Assembly: GCF_039613825.1 (NCBI RefSeq) | Contig: NZ_CP154826.1 | Coordinates: 4,030,001 to 4,094,000 of the forward strand | DNA from: Diaminobutyricibacter sp. McL0608 | Lineage (GTDB): Bacteria; Actinomycetota; Actinomycetes; Actinomycetales; Microbacteriaceae | Length of the DNA stretch: 64,000 nt | Reading direction: 5' to 3' | Part shown: one piece after another, positions 24,913 to 32,996 of the stretch | How positions within the stretch are numbered: position 1 is the first letter of the stretch | Layout of the letters: every line of letters starts with the position of its first letter | The notes under the pieces: model-generated | Seen by the model: only the letters and a program-made list of their open reading frames with translations | Databases searched by the model: none | What the model was told of the DNA's origin: nothing | Translations under genes and position numbers: made by a program

Positions 24913-25880
24913 GTCACACCACCATCGGTCGACTTGACTACGGAGTCACCCGACCACATCCACAAGGTACTCCCGCCGTTCGCGACGGCGACGCTGCCCG
25001 CGGGCGGTTTGGCGGATGTGGCGCAGCCTCCGCCCGCCAACGCACTGCCGCCGTCGAAGCTGTCCGTCGCCGTTCCCGCGCATCCCTGCCGGTCGGTGAC
25101 GGCAATGAGGTAGCCGTTGACGGCCGTGCTGATCGCGACAGAGCCCGGCACGGGAACGGCCGGTCCCCAGGCCGCGCCGCCGTTGCCCGTGGCGTGGACA
25201 GCATGATTCGCACAAAGCACCGCGGCGTTCGCAGCGTCGCGCACGGCGACGCCGATCACTGTGGCACACGGAGCCTGGACGTCACCGGTCGGGGTGTGGA
25301 CGACGCTGCGCTTCGCCGCGTCGACATACCAGGAGCCGGCGAGCTGGTCGGGGTAGGTCGCCCAGTTGTCTCCGGCGACATAGGTGCGGATGAACTCCGG
25401 GGTGCAGCCCTGCGAGGCGAGCGTGATAGCGCTGGCCTGACTGGCCGACTGCACGGAGATGCCGAGAATGGATGACGCGCCTGTCGGGCCCGCAGCATCC
25501 GTCGGTTTCCAGTTGGCGCCGCCATCCGTCGTGATCTGAGGCGACGCCGGGGTCGCCGGGCACGGACCGGTGGAGGCGCGCCACGCCGTCGAGCCGTCGA
25601 GAGCGGCCAGCACGCGGGTCGGGGCCACGGCGTCGGCGGCGGGAGTGCTCGTGGGTTTCGGGGTCGCCGATGGGGCAGGGGTCGCAGACGGAGTCGGGCT
25701 GACTGCCGGCGAACTCGTCACCGCAGGCAGCGGATCGTGTGGGGGAGTGCGCACTGCGACGACCGCCCAGACGATGAGGATCAGGTCGAAGACCACGAAC
25801 GCGATGACACCTGCGATCGCCAGGTTGCGTCGACTGAGCCTCACCTCCGGTGTGGTGGCCTTCTTGATCTGCGCTGCCAC
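24903..25880 (-). CDS. Membrane-anchored protein with BNR/photosystem-assembly-like repeats
   Basis: 325 residues from GTG 25880. A single transmembrane helix (AIAGVIAFVVFDLILIVWAVV, about 23-43) is followed by a Pro/Ser/Thr/Ala-rich stalk (about 50-85) and an extracellular domain with recurrent D-G-G-x-x-W elements (TTDGGANWKPT, STDGGVTWR), like BNR or Ycf48-type beta-propeller repeats. It lies between the phosphatase and pglF in the operon, five bases after the former. It may bind the glycan or its assembly complex outside the cell; I know no characterised homologue, so this is inference. Confidence 0.7.
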   Translation of the reverse strand: MAAQIKKATTPEVRLSRRNLAIAGVIAFVVFDLILIVWAVVAVRTPPHDPLPAVTSSPAVSPTPSATPAPSATPKPTSTPAADAVAPTRVLAALDGSTAWRASTGPCPATPASPQITTDGGANWKPTDAAGPTGASSILGISVQSASQASAITLASQGCTPEFIRTYVAGDNWATYPDQLAGSWYVDAAKRSVVHTPTGDVQAPCATVIGVAVRDAANAAVLCANHAVHATGNGGAAWGPAVPVPGSVAISTAVNGYLIAVTDRQGCAGTATDSFDGGSALAGGGCATSAKPPAGSVAVANGGSTLWMWSGDSVVKSTDGGVTWR

Positions 25881-25885
25881 GTCGC

Positions 25886-26479
25886 CTACTGGAATCCGTC
25901 GGCTGAGCGCAGCACGCTCTGGACGATCGATTGGACGGCGGGCACGAGCTGTCGCACGGATTCCGCGTAGACGGCGTCGTCCCGGCGGAAGGGGTCGACG
26001 ACATCCTCGTCGGCGGGGTCGTCGGGACGTTCGGCGACGCCCCGATTGGCTGCCGCGATCTCGACGAGCGTGCCGATACGGGCGTAGACGCCGAGCTGGG
26101 CGGCGATTTCTGCGCGGTCATCGACGTTCAGGGTGTCGAGGAGTCGCGCGAATTCGCGGAGCGTGAACGTGAAATGGGACGCGCGGGGAAGCAGCTCGAC
26201 GACCGCGCGCCGGTGTTCGCGGCTGAGGGCGAGCACGAGGTCGGTGTCCCGCAGCTGCTCGATCGTCAGCTGGCGCGCGACATGGCGATCGGGATACCCG
26301 CCGTACTGGCGCGAGTATGCGGCGGCGCGGTCATCCATGGGGTCGCCCGCGAGGGCGCCCGTTCCTGCGCTCGACACCGCGATGTCGAGGCCGTCGAGGC
26401 CGGTCCGCAACAACTGTTCGGCTAGGGGTGAACGACAGATGTTCCCCGTGCAGACCGTCAGGATGCGAAACGCGCTCAC
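25886..26479 (-). CDS. Low-molecular-weight protein-tyrosine phosphatase (Wzb-like)
   Basis: 197 residues from GTG 26479. The P-loop CTGNICRSP (Cys10, Arg16) is at the N-terminus and a candidate general-acid aspartate lies in VVDPFRRDD near residue 160. It is longer than classic 150-residue enzymes because of a middle insertion. It overlaps the tyrosine autokinase by GTGA, the usual kinase-phosphatase pairing that controls exopolysaccharide polymerisation by cycling phosphorylation of the kinase's tyrosine cluster. Confidence 0.9.
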   Translation of the reverse strand: MSAFRILTVCTGNICRSPLAEQLLRTGLDGLDIAVSSAGTGALAGDPMDDRAAAYSRQYGGYPDRHVARQLTIEQLRDTDLVLALSREHRRAVVELLPRASHFTFTLREFARLLDTLNVDDRAEIAAQLGVYARIGTLVEIAAANRGVAERPDDPADEDVVDPFRRDDAVYAESVRQLVPAVQSIVQSVLRSADGFQ

Positions 26480-27894
26480 ACCTGTGCCGCCCGGCGGATT
26501 CGCTTTTCGACGGCTTCCTCATCGGGGAACTCGTTCGTGACTCCGTAGCCGTAGACGCCGTACCCGTAGGAGTCCGGCCCCTTGACGGGAAGCATCGTGA
26601 CGACGATGCCCACGAGGCGGCTTCCGATGTGGTCGAGCGCCCGCACGGCGGCGGCGAGTTCGTTCTTCTTGGTCATGCCCGACGCTGCCGCGAGGATCGC
26701 ACCACCAGTGAGCTTGCTGACGAGAGCGGCGTCCGTGACGAGGAGAAGAGGAGGTGCGTCGACCAGCACATAGTCGAACTCGGAGGTGAGTGCGTTGAGC
26801 AGCTTCGACATGGAGTTCGAGCCGAGCAGCTCGCTCGGATTCGGCGGGATGCGCCCGGCCGGAAGAACGTAGAGCTCGGTGCGGCCCCACTTCTGCAGCA
26901 CATCGCCGAGCTGTGCGCGGCCGATGAGGACATCGGTCAGGCCGACAGCCCCTTCGATGCCCATGTTGTCGGCCACCTTCGGCAGACGCAGATCGCCGTC
27001 CACGAGCGCAACGCGGGCGCCGGTCTCGGCCAGGCTGATGGCGAGGTTCGCCGCCGTGGTGCTCTTGCCCTCACCCGGTACCGAGCTGGTGATGACGTAG
27101 CTTCGCGGCCCGTTGCCGATGTTGACGAACTGCAGGTTCGTGCGCAGGCTGCGGAACGATTCGGCGCGCGGGTTGCGGGGGTCGGCGTGCACGATCAGCG
27201 GACGCTTCTTGGCAGAAGGATCGAAGCTGATGGCGCCGAGGATCGGCCGGTCGGTGACCTGCTCGATGTCATGGGAGCTGTGGATGCGCGTGTCCAGGAT
27301 GCTGCGCAGCAGCGCCGCGCCGATCCCGACCGCGAGACCGATCAGGAGACCCAGGATGACATTCAGGAGCACGTTCGGGCTGGACGGCTTGGCCGGGGCG
27401 ACCGCAGGCTGGATCGTCTGCACGTTGACGAGGCTCGTTCCGCCCGCAGGCTTCTCCAGCTTGTTCGTGACGATGTACGAGGTGTTCTCGCCGATGGAGT
27501 TGGCGATCGCGGCGGCGCGTGCGGGATCCTCGTCCGTGACGGTGATGTCGATCAGCACGGTGTTGAGCGGCGAATCCGCCGACACCTTCGTTGCGAGCTG
27601 GCTGGCGCTCACGTCGAGCTTCAGGTCGTCGATGACCCGGTCGAGAACACTCGCGCTGCTCACGACGCTGACATAGCTCGTGACGGCCTGGCGGGCAAAG
27701 CTCGTGCCCTGTACGAGATCGGTGGTCGCGCCGGTGTCGCCGGCGCGCACTGAGACGTAGAGTTCGGTGGTGGCCTGGTACTTCGGGGTCACGACCAGCG
27801 AATAGCCCGCTGCGACGGCGACGCCGAGGAGAGCGCAGACGGCGATGAGGATCCAGTTCTTATGCAGGATCCTCAGGTAGTCACGCAGCTCCAA
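26476..27894 (-). CDS. Polysaccharide co-polymerase/tyrosine autokinase (Wzz-BY-kinase fusion)
   Basis: 472 residues, start TTG 27894 with GGGAGG five bases upstream. The Wzz domain has membrane helices near 15-36 and 175-197. The cytoplasmic BY-kinase follows: Walker A SSVPGEGKSTT (about 270-280), Walker A' VALVDGDLRLP (295-305), Walker B VLVDAPPLL. The C-terminus ends with a tyrosine cluster (SYGYGVYGYG), the expected autophosphorylation site. Kinase and Wzz parts are in one chain, as in proteobacterial and actinobacterial enzymes. It is first gene of the leftward operon and presumably controls chain length with the phosphatase that follows. Confidence 0.93.
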   Translation of the reverse strand: MELRDYLRILHKNWILIAVCALLGVAVAAGYSLVVTPKYQATTELYVSVRAGDTGATTDLVQGTSFARQAVTSYVSVVSSASVLDRVIDDLKLDVSASQLATKVSADSPLNTVLIDITVTDEDPARAAAIANSIGENTSYIVTNKLEKPAGGTSLVNVQTIQPAVAPAKPSSPNVLLNVILGLLIGLAVGIGAALLRSILDTRIHSSHDIEQVTDRPILGAISFDPSAKKRPLIVHADPRNPRAESFRSLRTNLQFVNIGNGPRSYVITSSVPGEGKSTTAANLAISLAETGARVALVDGDLRLPKVADNMGIEGAVGLTDVLIGRAQLGDVLQKWGRTELYVLPAGRIPPNPSELLGSNSMSKLLNALTSEFDYVLVDAPPLLLVTDAALVSKLTGGAILAAASGMTKKNELAAAVRALDHIGSRLVGIVVTMLPVKGPDSYGYGVYGYGVTNEFPDEEAVEKRIRRAAQV

Positions 27895-27995
27895 CGTTGC
27901 CTCCCGACAAGCAAACCAATGATGATCGGCGACCGACTGCCACCGTGCGTTCTATCCTTCGCACAGAGGTCTAGGCCGCGCGAGCACCTGTCGGC

Positions 27996-28001
27996 ATCCT
28001 A
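27996..28001 (-). promoter_or_regulatory. -10 candidate for the glycan operon
   Basis: TAGGAT on the minus strand, about 100 bases upstream of the TTG start of the autokinase. A good -35 is not evident at 16-18 bases. It is the best TAnnnT box in a leader that must hold the promoter. Confidence 0.3.
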
Positions 28002-28125
28002 GCTTCGACGAACGTACTCCCAGCGAAACGCGCTTAATGATCGCATATTCGGCTGGGTAGTCTGACCGTTCCGTCTCGCGTTTGCGGGTATTGTGGCGAG
28101 TTTTGCAGGGTAGGTCGATGCCTTG

Positions 28126-28169
28126 TTCACCCGAACGGGGGGTCGGCTTCACCCGAATTGGGGGTCGGC
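28126..28169. repeat. Tandem 22-base direct repeat, two copies
   Basis: Two adjacent 22-base units starting TTCACCCGAA and ending GGGTCGGC, differing at two central positions (CG versus TT). Located 54 bases beyond the antiporter stop. Confidence 0.75.
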
Positions 28170-28222
28170 TGCTGCTCGAGTCGACGCAGCGAACCCCGCG
28201 CCTCGGATGCGCGACATCACAG

Positions 28223-29320
28223 TCAGGGCACGATCGCGAGAAAGATGAACGCCGCGAACAGCACGAGGTGCACACCGCCCTGAAGTCGGGTCGCGCGCCC
28301 GGGCACGATCGTGAGCACGCTGACGATCACCGTGAGTACGAACAGCACGATCTGGCTTCCGCCGAGACCGAGCAGCAGCGGCCCGGTCAGCCAGATCGAG
28401 GCGAGCGCGATGGCCGGGATCGTGAGGCCGATGCTCGCCATCGACGAGCCGAGCGCCAGGTTCAGGCTGGTCTGCATCCGGTTCCGGGAGGCCGCCTTGG
28501 CGGCGGCGATCCCTTCCGGCAGCAACACCAGCAGGGCGATTACGACGCCGACGAACGACTTCGGGAACCCGATCGCCGCGACCCCGGCCTCGATCGACGG
28601 CGACTCGAGTTTCGCAAGCCCGACGACGGCGATCAGGGCGACCACCAGAAGGACGAGACTCGCGATCGTCTTGCGGCTGCTGGGTGCGTCGGCGTGCGAG
28701 TCGTCGTCGTCGACCGGTGTGCCGTTCGCTTTCACCGGCAGGAAGAAGTCCCGGTGCGCCACCGTCTGCGTGAATACGAACATCGCGTAAAGGGCGACGG
28801 ATGCGATGGCCGCGAACAGGAGTTGGGCCGGCGAGAACTGCGGGCCGGGCGCCGCGGTGAAGGTCGGCAGCACCAGCGTCAGGGTGGCGAGCGCGGTGAC
28901 GGTCGCGAGCATGGCGCCGGTGCCCTCGGCGTTGAAGCTGGTCGTGGTGCGACGGGATGCTCCGAGCAGCAGCGAGAGCCCGACGATTCCGTTCATGGTG
29001 ATCATCACGGCGGAGAAGACGGTGTCGCGCGCGAGAGTCGGCGTGTCCTTGCCGCTGGTCATCAGGGTGACGATCAGCGCGACCTCGATGACGGTCACGG
29101 CGACCGCGAGCACCAGCGACCCGAAGGGCTCACCGACCTTGTGTGCGACGACTTCGGCATGCTGCACGGCCGCCAGCACAGTGCTCGCGAGGACGATGGC
29201 GACAAGCGCGACGAGCACCGGCCCGAGTGGCACCGCCCACACTGCGATGAGGAGCACTATGCCGATGATTGGGACCACCACAGGCCAGAAGCGGACGGAC
29301 CAGCTCGCGACGGTTCTCAT
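28223..29320 (-). CDS. chaA: Ca2+(Na+)/H+ antiporter, ChaA/CAX family
   Basis: About 365 residues from ATG 29320 (ATG 29329 adds three). Eleven or so membrane helices. The motif AHKVGEPFGSLVLAVAVTV followed by IEVALI carries the acidic residues of the alpha-1 repeat, and LLPEGIAAAKAASRNRMQTS with NLALGSSMASIGLTIP is the alpha-2 repeat of ChaA-type cation/proton exchangers. It exports Ca2+ or Na+ in exchange for protons. A charged loop with a DDDDSHAD stretch separates the halves. It is a single gene, divergent from the FAD oxidoreductase. Confidence 0.88.
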   Translation of the reverse strand: MRTVASWSVRFWPVVVPIIGIVLLIAVWAVPLGPVLVALVAIVLASTVLAAVQHAEVVAHKVGEPFGSLVLAVAVTVIEVALIVTLMTSGKDTPTLARDTVFSAVMITMNGIVGLSLLLGASRRTTTSFNAEGTGAMLATVTALATLTLVLPTFTAAPGPQFSPAQLLFAAIASVALYAMFVFTQTVAHRDFFLPVKANGTPVDDDDSHADAPSSRKTIASLVLLVVALIAVVGLAKLESPSIEAGVAAIGFPKSFVGVVIALLVLLPEGIAAAKAASRNRMQTSLNLALGSSMASIGLTIPAIALASIWLTGPLLLGLGGSQIVLFVLTVIVSVLTIVPGRATRLQGGVHLVLFAAFIFLAIVP

Positions 29321-29654
29321 ACCATCCATAGTGGCCGAACAGAGAACGCAAAGTGGGTCGGGATGAACGAATCCACCCCGACCCACTGCCCCCCGGCCCT
29401 CGGCCCCCCGACCGAAAACCTGTATCCAACGTTACGGTCGGGCGTCCTCCCGTCGCATCGGGGCTGCCACGGAGATCTGCACCGTGACTGCCCCCACCCC
29501 CGGGCGCTCGCTGCCTCGCGCGGATGCTGACCGAGTGCGGCAGTTCCGGTCGAGCGTGCCTCGCGCGCCGTACGCGCTCGACCCAACGGACGCCCTCGGT
29601 GGCGGTGAGCTACGAGGGGTGCCGCACGCCGCAGCCCGGTGCTAGCGTCGGGCG
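29321..29654. other. 334-base divergent gap with one inverted repeat
   Basis: Contains an 11-base perfect inverted repeat, AGTGGGTCGGG (29352-29362) and CCCGACCCACT (29377-29387), starting 32 bases upstream of the antiporter start, then C-rich sequence. The -10 of the oxidoreductase is at its right end. The repeat lies between divergent genes, so it is more likely an operator or an old terminator than an active one. I saw no gene. Confidence 0.45.
29643..29648 (+). promoter_or_regulatory. -10 box of a leaderless transcript
   Basis: TAGCGT six bases before ATG 29655, with no ribosome-binding site. Same architecture as at 1884, 30800 and 59212. Confidence 0.45.
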
Positions 29655-30791
29655 ATGACTGCTTTTCGTGTCATCGTCATCGGCGGCGGAATCGCCGGCG
29701 CCGGCACAGCTTTCGCGCTCGCCCGCCGAGGGGCGGAGGTCACTGTCGTCGATGCGGCGGCCGACGGTCAGGCGACAGCGGCCAGCGCCGGGATCATCGC
29801 CCCGTGGGCTTCGGCAGCGGACGGCCCGTTCTACGACCTTTATGCCCAGGGCGCGGCGCACTATCCGGTGGTTCTCGAGCGGCTCGCCGACGCAGGCGTC
29901 ACCCGCACCGACTACCGCCGGTCGGGCGCGCTCTTCGTGAATGCGGACCCCGGCGCTCTTGATGCGGCGGAACGGACGGTGCGCGGGCGCGCATCCGAGC
30001 ATCCGGATGTCGTGGGCGCCATCGACCGCATCGACGCATCCGAGGTGCGCGCCCTGTTCCCGCCTGCCGCGCCGGAGCTTTCCGGATTGTTCGTCTCCGG
30101 CGGAGCTCGCGTCGACGGCCGCACCATGCGCGACGCGCTCCTCATGGGTGCCGGGCACCACGGCGCGACAGTGCTCCGCGCCCGGGTCGAGTTGGAACGC
30201 GACAGCGGCCGCGCTGTCGCACGGGTCGACGGCGAGCGTCTCGAATCGGATGCGGTGGTCGTCGCCGCGGGCGCCTGGACTGTCGAGCTCCTCCGTCCCG
30301 TCGGCCTCGCGCTGGCACTCGAACCGCAGCGCGGGCAGATCGCCCACCTGCGGGTTGCGGGCGCGAGGACAGAACAATGGCCGTCCGTGCATCCGCTCTC
30401 GCACCACTACATCGTCGCGTTCGACGACGCGCGCGTGGCGGTCGGCGCTACCCGCGAGACGGGCAGCGGGTTCGACACCAGGGTGACGGCGGGCGGCCTT
30501 CGGCACGTGCTCGCCGATGCCCTCTCGATCGCGCCCGGGCTCGCCGATGCGACGGTCATCGAGACGCGCGTCGGATTGCGGCCACTGTCCCTGGACGGGC
30601 TGCCGTACCTCGGGGCGGCGGGCGACGTGCCCGGCCTTTTCGTCGCAACCGGGTTCGGCGCAGCCGGGCTCACCATGGGACCGTTCGTCGGAGAGGCGCT
30701 CGCCGCGGCGATCCTCGGCGACGCCCCCCTCGCAGACCTGACCCCCTTCGCGCCCGGCCGCGCCCCTGCCACAGCATCCGCTCGTGAATAG
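29655..30791 (+). CDS. FAD-dependent oxidoreductase (DadA/ThiO-type)
   Basis: 378 residues. The dinucleotide-binding fold VIVIGGGIAGAGTAFALARRG with an acidic end of beta-2 (VTVVDA) is at the N-terminus, and SAGIIAPWAS follows, as in D-amino-acid dehydrogenases and glycine oxidases. The C-terminus has DGLPYLGAAGDVPGLFVATG and GFGAAGLTMGP, the second FAD-contact motif. It probably oxidises a secondary or D-amino acid at a C-N bond in the cytosol. It appears leaderless. The next gene begins 20 bases on from its own promoter-like box, so the pair may or may not share a transcript. Confidence 0.85.
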   Translation: MTAFRVIVIGGGIAGAGTAFALARRGAEVTVVDAAADGQATAASAGIIAPWASAADGPFYDLYAQGAAHYPVVLERLADAGVTRTDYRRSGALFVNADPGALDAAERTVRGRASEHPDVVGAIDRIDASEVRALFPPAAPELSGLFVSGGARVDGRTMRDALLMGAGHHGATVLRARVELERDSGRAVARVDGERLESDAVVVAAGAWTVELLRPVGLALALEPQRGQIAHLRVAGARTEQWPSVHPLSHHYIVAFDDARVAVGATRETGSGFDTRVTAGGLRHVLADALSIAPGLADATVIETRVGLRPLSLDGLPYLGAAGDVPGLFVATGFGAAGLTMGPFVGEALAAAILGDAPLADLTPFAPGRAPATASARE

Positions 30792-30799
30792 CTATGCAA

Positions 30800-30805
30800 T
30801 AGACT
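30800..30805 (+). promoter_or_regulatory. -10 box of a leaderless transcript
   Basis: TAGACT six bases before ATG 30812, without a Shine-Dalgarno. It suggests that the SorC-family regulator has its own promoter. Confidence 0.45.
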
Positions 30806-30811
30806 CTCGCC

Positions 30812-31798
30812 ATGTCGATCGGGAACGCGGAGTGGAGCAGGCTTCCCGCAGACCGCATGTCCCTGCTGACGAAAGTCGCCCGGATGTACCACGAGCAGCA
30901 CATCCGCCAGCCCGAGATCGCGCAACGCCTGCACATCTCCCAATCGCGGGTGTCTCGACTGCTGAAGGAGGCGGTGAACCTCGGCGTCGTACGGACGATC
31001 GTGGTCTCGCCGCCGGGCGTCCACTCGCAACTCGAGGATGCCATCCGCGACCGTTACGGCCTCGCCGACGTCGTCGTCGGGGGAGATGACAGCGGCCTGA
31101 CCGACGACGACAACGCACTCCTCGCGACGCTCGGCAGCGCGGGCGCCGCCTACCTGGAGACGACACTGTCCGAGAAGGACGACATCGGCGTCTCGTCATG
31201 GTCGTCCACGCTGCTCGCGGTGGTGGATGCGATGACCCCGCAGCGCACGCGCCTCGCCCGGAGCGCGGTGCAACTCCTCGGCGGTGTCGGCGATCCGAGC
31301 GTGCAGGTCAAGGCGACGCACCTCACCGACCGGCTCGCCCGAGTCACCGGAGCGGAGGCCCGCTACTTTCCGGCGCCTGGAATCGTCGCGCGCAAATCGG
31401 TGCGGGATGCTCTGCTCGAGGACCCGTATGTGAGCGAGGTCGCGTCCGCGTGGGACGGCCTCTCGGTCGCACTCGTCGGCATCGGAAGCCTGCGGCCGTC
31501 GCCGCTCCTCCAGTCGTCGGGTAACGCGATCTCCGAGAAGGACCAGGATTCGCTGCGTGAACTGGGTGCGGTCGGCGACGTCTGCCTGCACTTCTTCGAC
31601 GCCGGTGGCGCACTCGTGGACAGCGAGCTCGAAGACCGCGTGATCGGCATCTCCAGCAAGCAGCTGCGCGCGATCCCGCGCACCATCGGAATCGCCGGTG
31701 GCGCACGAAAAGTGGATGCTATCCGCGCCGCAGCGCTCGGCGGCTGGATCGACGTGCTCATCACCGACGTCGAGACGGCCCGACGCCTCGTCGACTGA
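30812..31798 (+). CDS. SorC/DeoR-type sugar-binding transcriptional regulator
   Basis: 328 residues. The N-terminal HTH is ARMYHEQHIRQPEIAQRLH with ISQSRVSRLLKEA (about 20-55). The rest is the SorC sugar-binding domain (PF04198 type) with QLLGGVGDPSVQV, TGAEARYFPAPGIV and GIAGGARKVDAIRAAALGGW near the end. Such regulators are released from or bound to operators by a phosphorylated sugar. It converges on the isomerase-kinase-transketolase operon, so it is a good candidate regulator of that operon, with apulose-4-phosphate or a pentulose phosphate as possible effector. This link is from position only. Confidence 0.88.
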   Translation: MSIGNAEWSRLPADRMSLLTKVARMYHEQHIRQPEIAQRLHISQSRVSRLLKEAVNLGVVRTIVVSPPGVHSQLEDAIRDRYGLADVVVGGDDSGLTDDDNALLATLGSAGAAYLETTLSEKDDIGVSSWSSTLLAVVDAMTPQRTRLARSAVQLLGGVGDPSVQVKATHLTDRLARVTGAEARYFPAPGIVARKSVRDALLEDPYVSEVASAWDGLSVALVGIGSLRPSPLLQSSGNAISEKDQDSLRELGAVGDVCLHFFDAGGALVDSELEDRVIGISSKQLRAIPRTIGIAGGARKVDAIRAAALGGWIDVLITDVETARRLVD

Positions 31799-31802
31799 GC
31801 GC

Positions 31803-31863
31803 CGCGCATCCGCCCGACCCGCGCATCCACCCGCCCCCGCGCATCCGCCGGACCCGCGCATCC
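31803..31863. repeat. Short tandem repeat, four units of 17-18 bases
   Basis: CGCGCATCC recurs at 31803, 31820, 31838 and 31855 with C-rich spacers, just after the SorC-family gene and before the long inverted repeat. Each unit carries the genome's frequent GCATCC hexamer. Confidence 0.7.
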
Positions 31864-31872
31864 ACCGTTCAC

Positions 31873-31966
31873 AAAACAGGAGTTCGTGTGACGGGAGTGA
31901 CGGATGTGGCCCCAGCGGCCCCTGTCCGCCCACTCTGGCCACACCCGTCACACGAACTCCTGTTTT
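31873..31966. terminator. Strong bidirectional terminator-like inverted repeat
   Basis: A perfect 23-base arm (31873-31895, starting AAAACAGGAG) is repeated inverted at 31944-31966 (ending CTCCTGTTTT). Further in, TGTGGCC and GGCCACA can extend the stem after a 9-base bulge. A-run on the left and T-run on the right give a Rho-independent shape on both strands. It separates the convergent SorC and isomerase genes. Confidence 0.8.
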
Positions 31967-31981
31967 ATGAACAGCGACCCC

Positions 31982-32968
31982 TCACTCGTAGCTCGTGAAC
32001 AGCGCCTTCTGCGCCAGCGCCAGCGCCCCGATTGCGTCGTGCTTGTCCTGCGCCGCCTGCATCGCCGCGAAGTCGAGTTTCTCGAGCCCGCGGTCCGCCG
32101 CCTTCAAAAAGTCGATCGCGTGGTTCGCCGCCTCCACGCTGTCCTCCCGGAACGGGAACTGGTCCAGCTGCCACACGCCTTCCCAGTTGTTCTTGCGCAA
32201 CGTGTAGAAGAACTCGAACAGCTCGATGGGATGCACGGTGCCTGCGACCATGTCGTCGTCCCACTGGCGCAGGTTGTCGTTCACATCCATGCCGAAGAGC
32301 CGGCCGTAGTCGATGGCCAGCTGGGCGGAGTCCGCCGGCGACTCCCCGCCGAACAGGGCGTGGCCGAAGTCGAGAAGGATGCCGACGTTGGGCAGTCCGA
32401 TGCGCTCGATGCCGAGCAGGGTGCGGGACACGGAGTCGAACGACATGTGGACGCGCGGTTCGCGCGGCTTGTATTCGATGACGAATTTCAGGTCGGGGTT
32501 CTCCGACGCCAGCAGCCCGACGCCGTCGAGCGAGTTCTTCCAGAGTGCGCCGTGGTCGACCTGGAACGGGTAGTCCCAGCCGTCCTGCCCGGGCCAGAGC
32601 TTCACGTAGTCCGCGCCGAAGTACCGCACGACGTCGGCGGCTTCGGTGATGAGCTCGTGCGCTCGCCGCCGCACACCGGGGTCGGGGTTCGTGAAGGCGC
32701 CTTTCGCGAATTCGCGGGTGTAGATCTCGGGGGTGATGCCGATCACGCCCAGCCCGGCCCTGTCGAGCGCCTCTGTGACCTGGTCGTTCGTGAACTCGCC
32801 CCCGAAGAACGGATAGTTGAGGTCGACGACGGACAGGTCGCGCACCTCCCCGGCCAGATCGATGGCATCGACGACACTGCGCGGGTCGCCGTAGCCGTCG
32901 GTGGCGTAACGGTCGACGTAGGTGGCGAAGTGCCAGATACCGGCGCCGAATCGCTGGATGGTGCTCAT
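31982..32968 (-). CDS. Xylose-isomerase-like TIM-barrel sugar isomerase (D-apiose isomerase candidate)
   Basis: 328 residues, ATG 32968 with GGAG six bases upstream. The AP-endonuclease-2/xylose isomerase TIM barrel is seen from strand motifs with metal-ligand candidates: [16 protein letters not shown] (Glu), [14 protein letters not shown] (Asp, His), LFGMDVNDN (Asp) and [10 protein letters not shown]. It is shorter than XylA and not a close XylA. It is last gene of the leftward operon with an FGGY kinase and a split transketolase, the same enzyme types that turn D-apiose into D-apulose, apulose-4-P and then triose-P plus xylulose-5-P. L-rhamnose-, xylose- or tagatose-type isomerase activity is the alternative. 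Confidence 0.75.
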   Translation of the reverse strand: MSTIQRFGAGIWHFATYVDRYATDGYGDPRSVVDAIDLAGEVRDLSVVDLNYPFFGGEFTNDQVTEALDRAGLGVIGITPEIYTREFAKGAFTNPDPGVRRRAHELITEAADVVRYFGADYVKLWPGQDGWDYPFQVDHGALWKNSLDGVGLLASENPDLKFVIEYKPREPRVHMSFDSVSRTLLGIERIGLPNVGILLDFGHALFGGESPADSAQLAIDYGRLFGMDVNDNLRQWDDDMVAGTVHPIELFEFFYTLRKNNWEGVWQLDQFPFREDSVEAANHAIDFLKAADRGLEKLDFAAMQAAQDKHDAIGALALAQKALFTSYE

Positions 32969-32996
32969 CGTGTACTCCTTATATATAGGGATGCGT

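Larger units (their letters stand above)
27895..28222. other. 328-base gap: promoter region of the glycan operon and a short tandem repeat
   Basis: No convincing gene. It carries the leader of the autokinase operon (minus strand), with the -10 candidate at 27996-28001, and a 22-base unit tandemly repeated at 28126-28147 and 28148-28169 (two differences, begins TTCACCCGAA, ends GGGTCGGC). The repeat lies past the end of the antiporter gene and may form part of its terminator. Confidence 0.5.

Noticed and set aside
27952-28275. Small Cys/Arg-rich frame on the minus strand upstream of the autokinase
   Set aside because: Covers the promoter and tandem repeat, has no ribosome-binding site and no coding-like codon use.
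28082-29530. Plus-strand frame of about 480 codons over the antiporter
   Set aside because: Rich in Arg, Glu, His, Gly without any domain pattern; it is the complement of ChaA, whose membrane helices and motifs are unmistakable.
31799-31981. Insertion-sequence ends suggested by the perfect 23-base inverted repeat
   Set aside because: Only about 50 bases between arms, no transposase, no target duplication; the A/T runs and convergent position fit a terminator.
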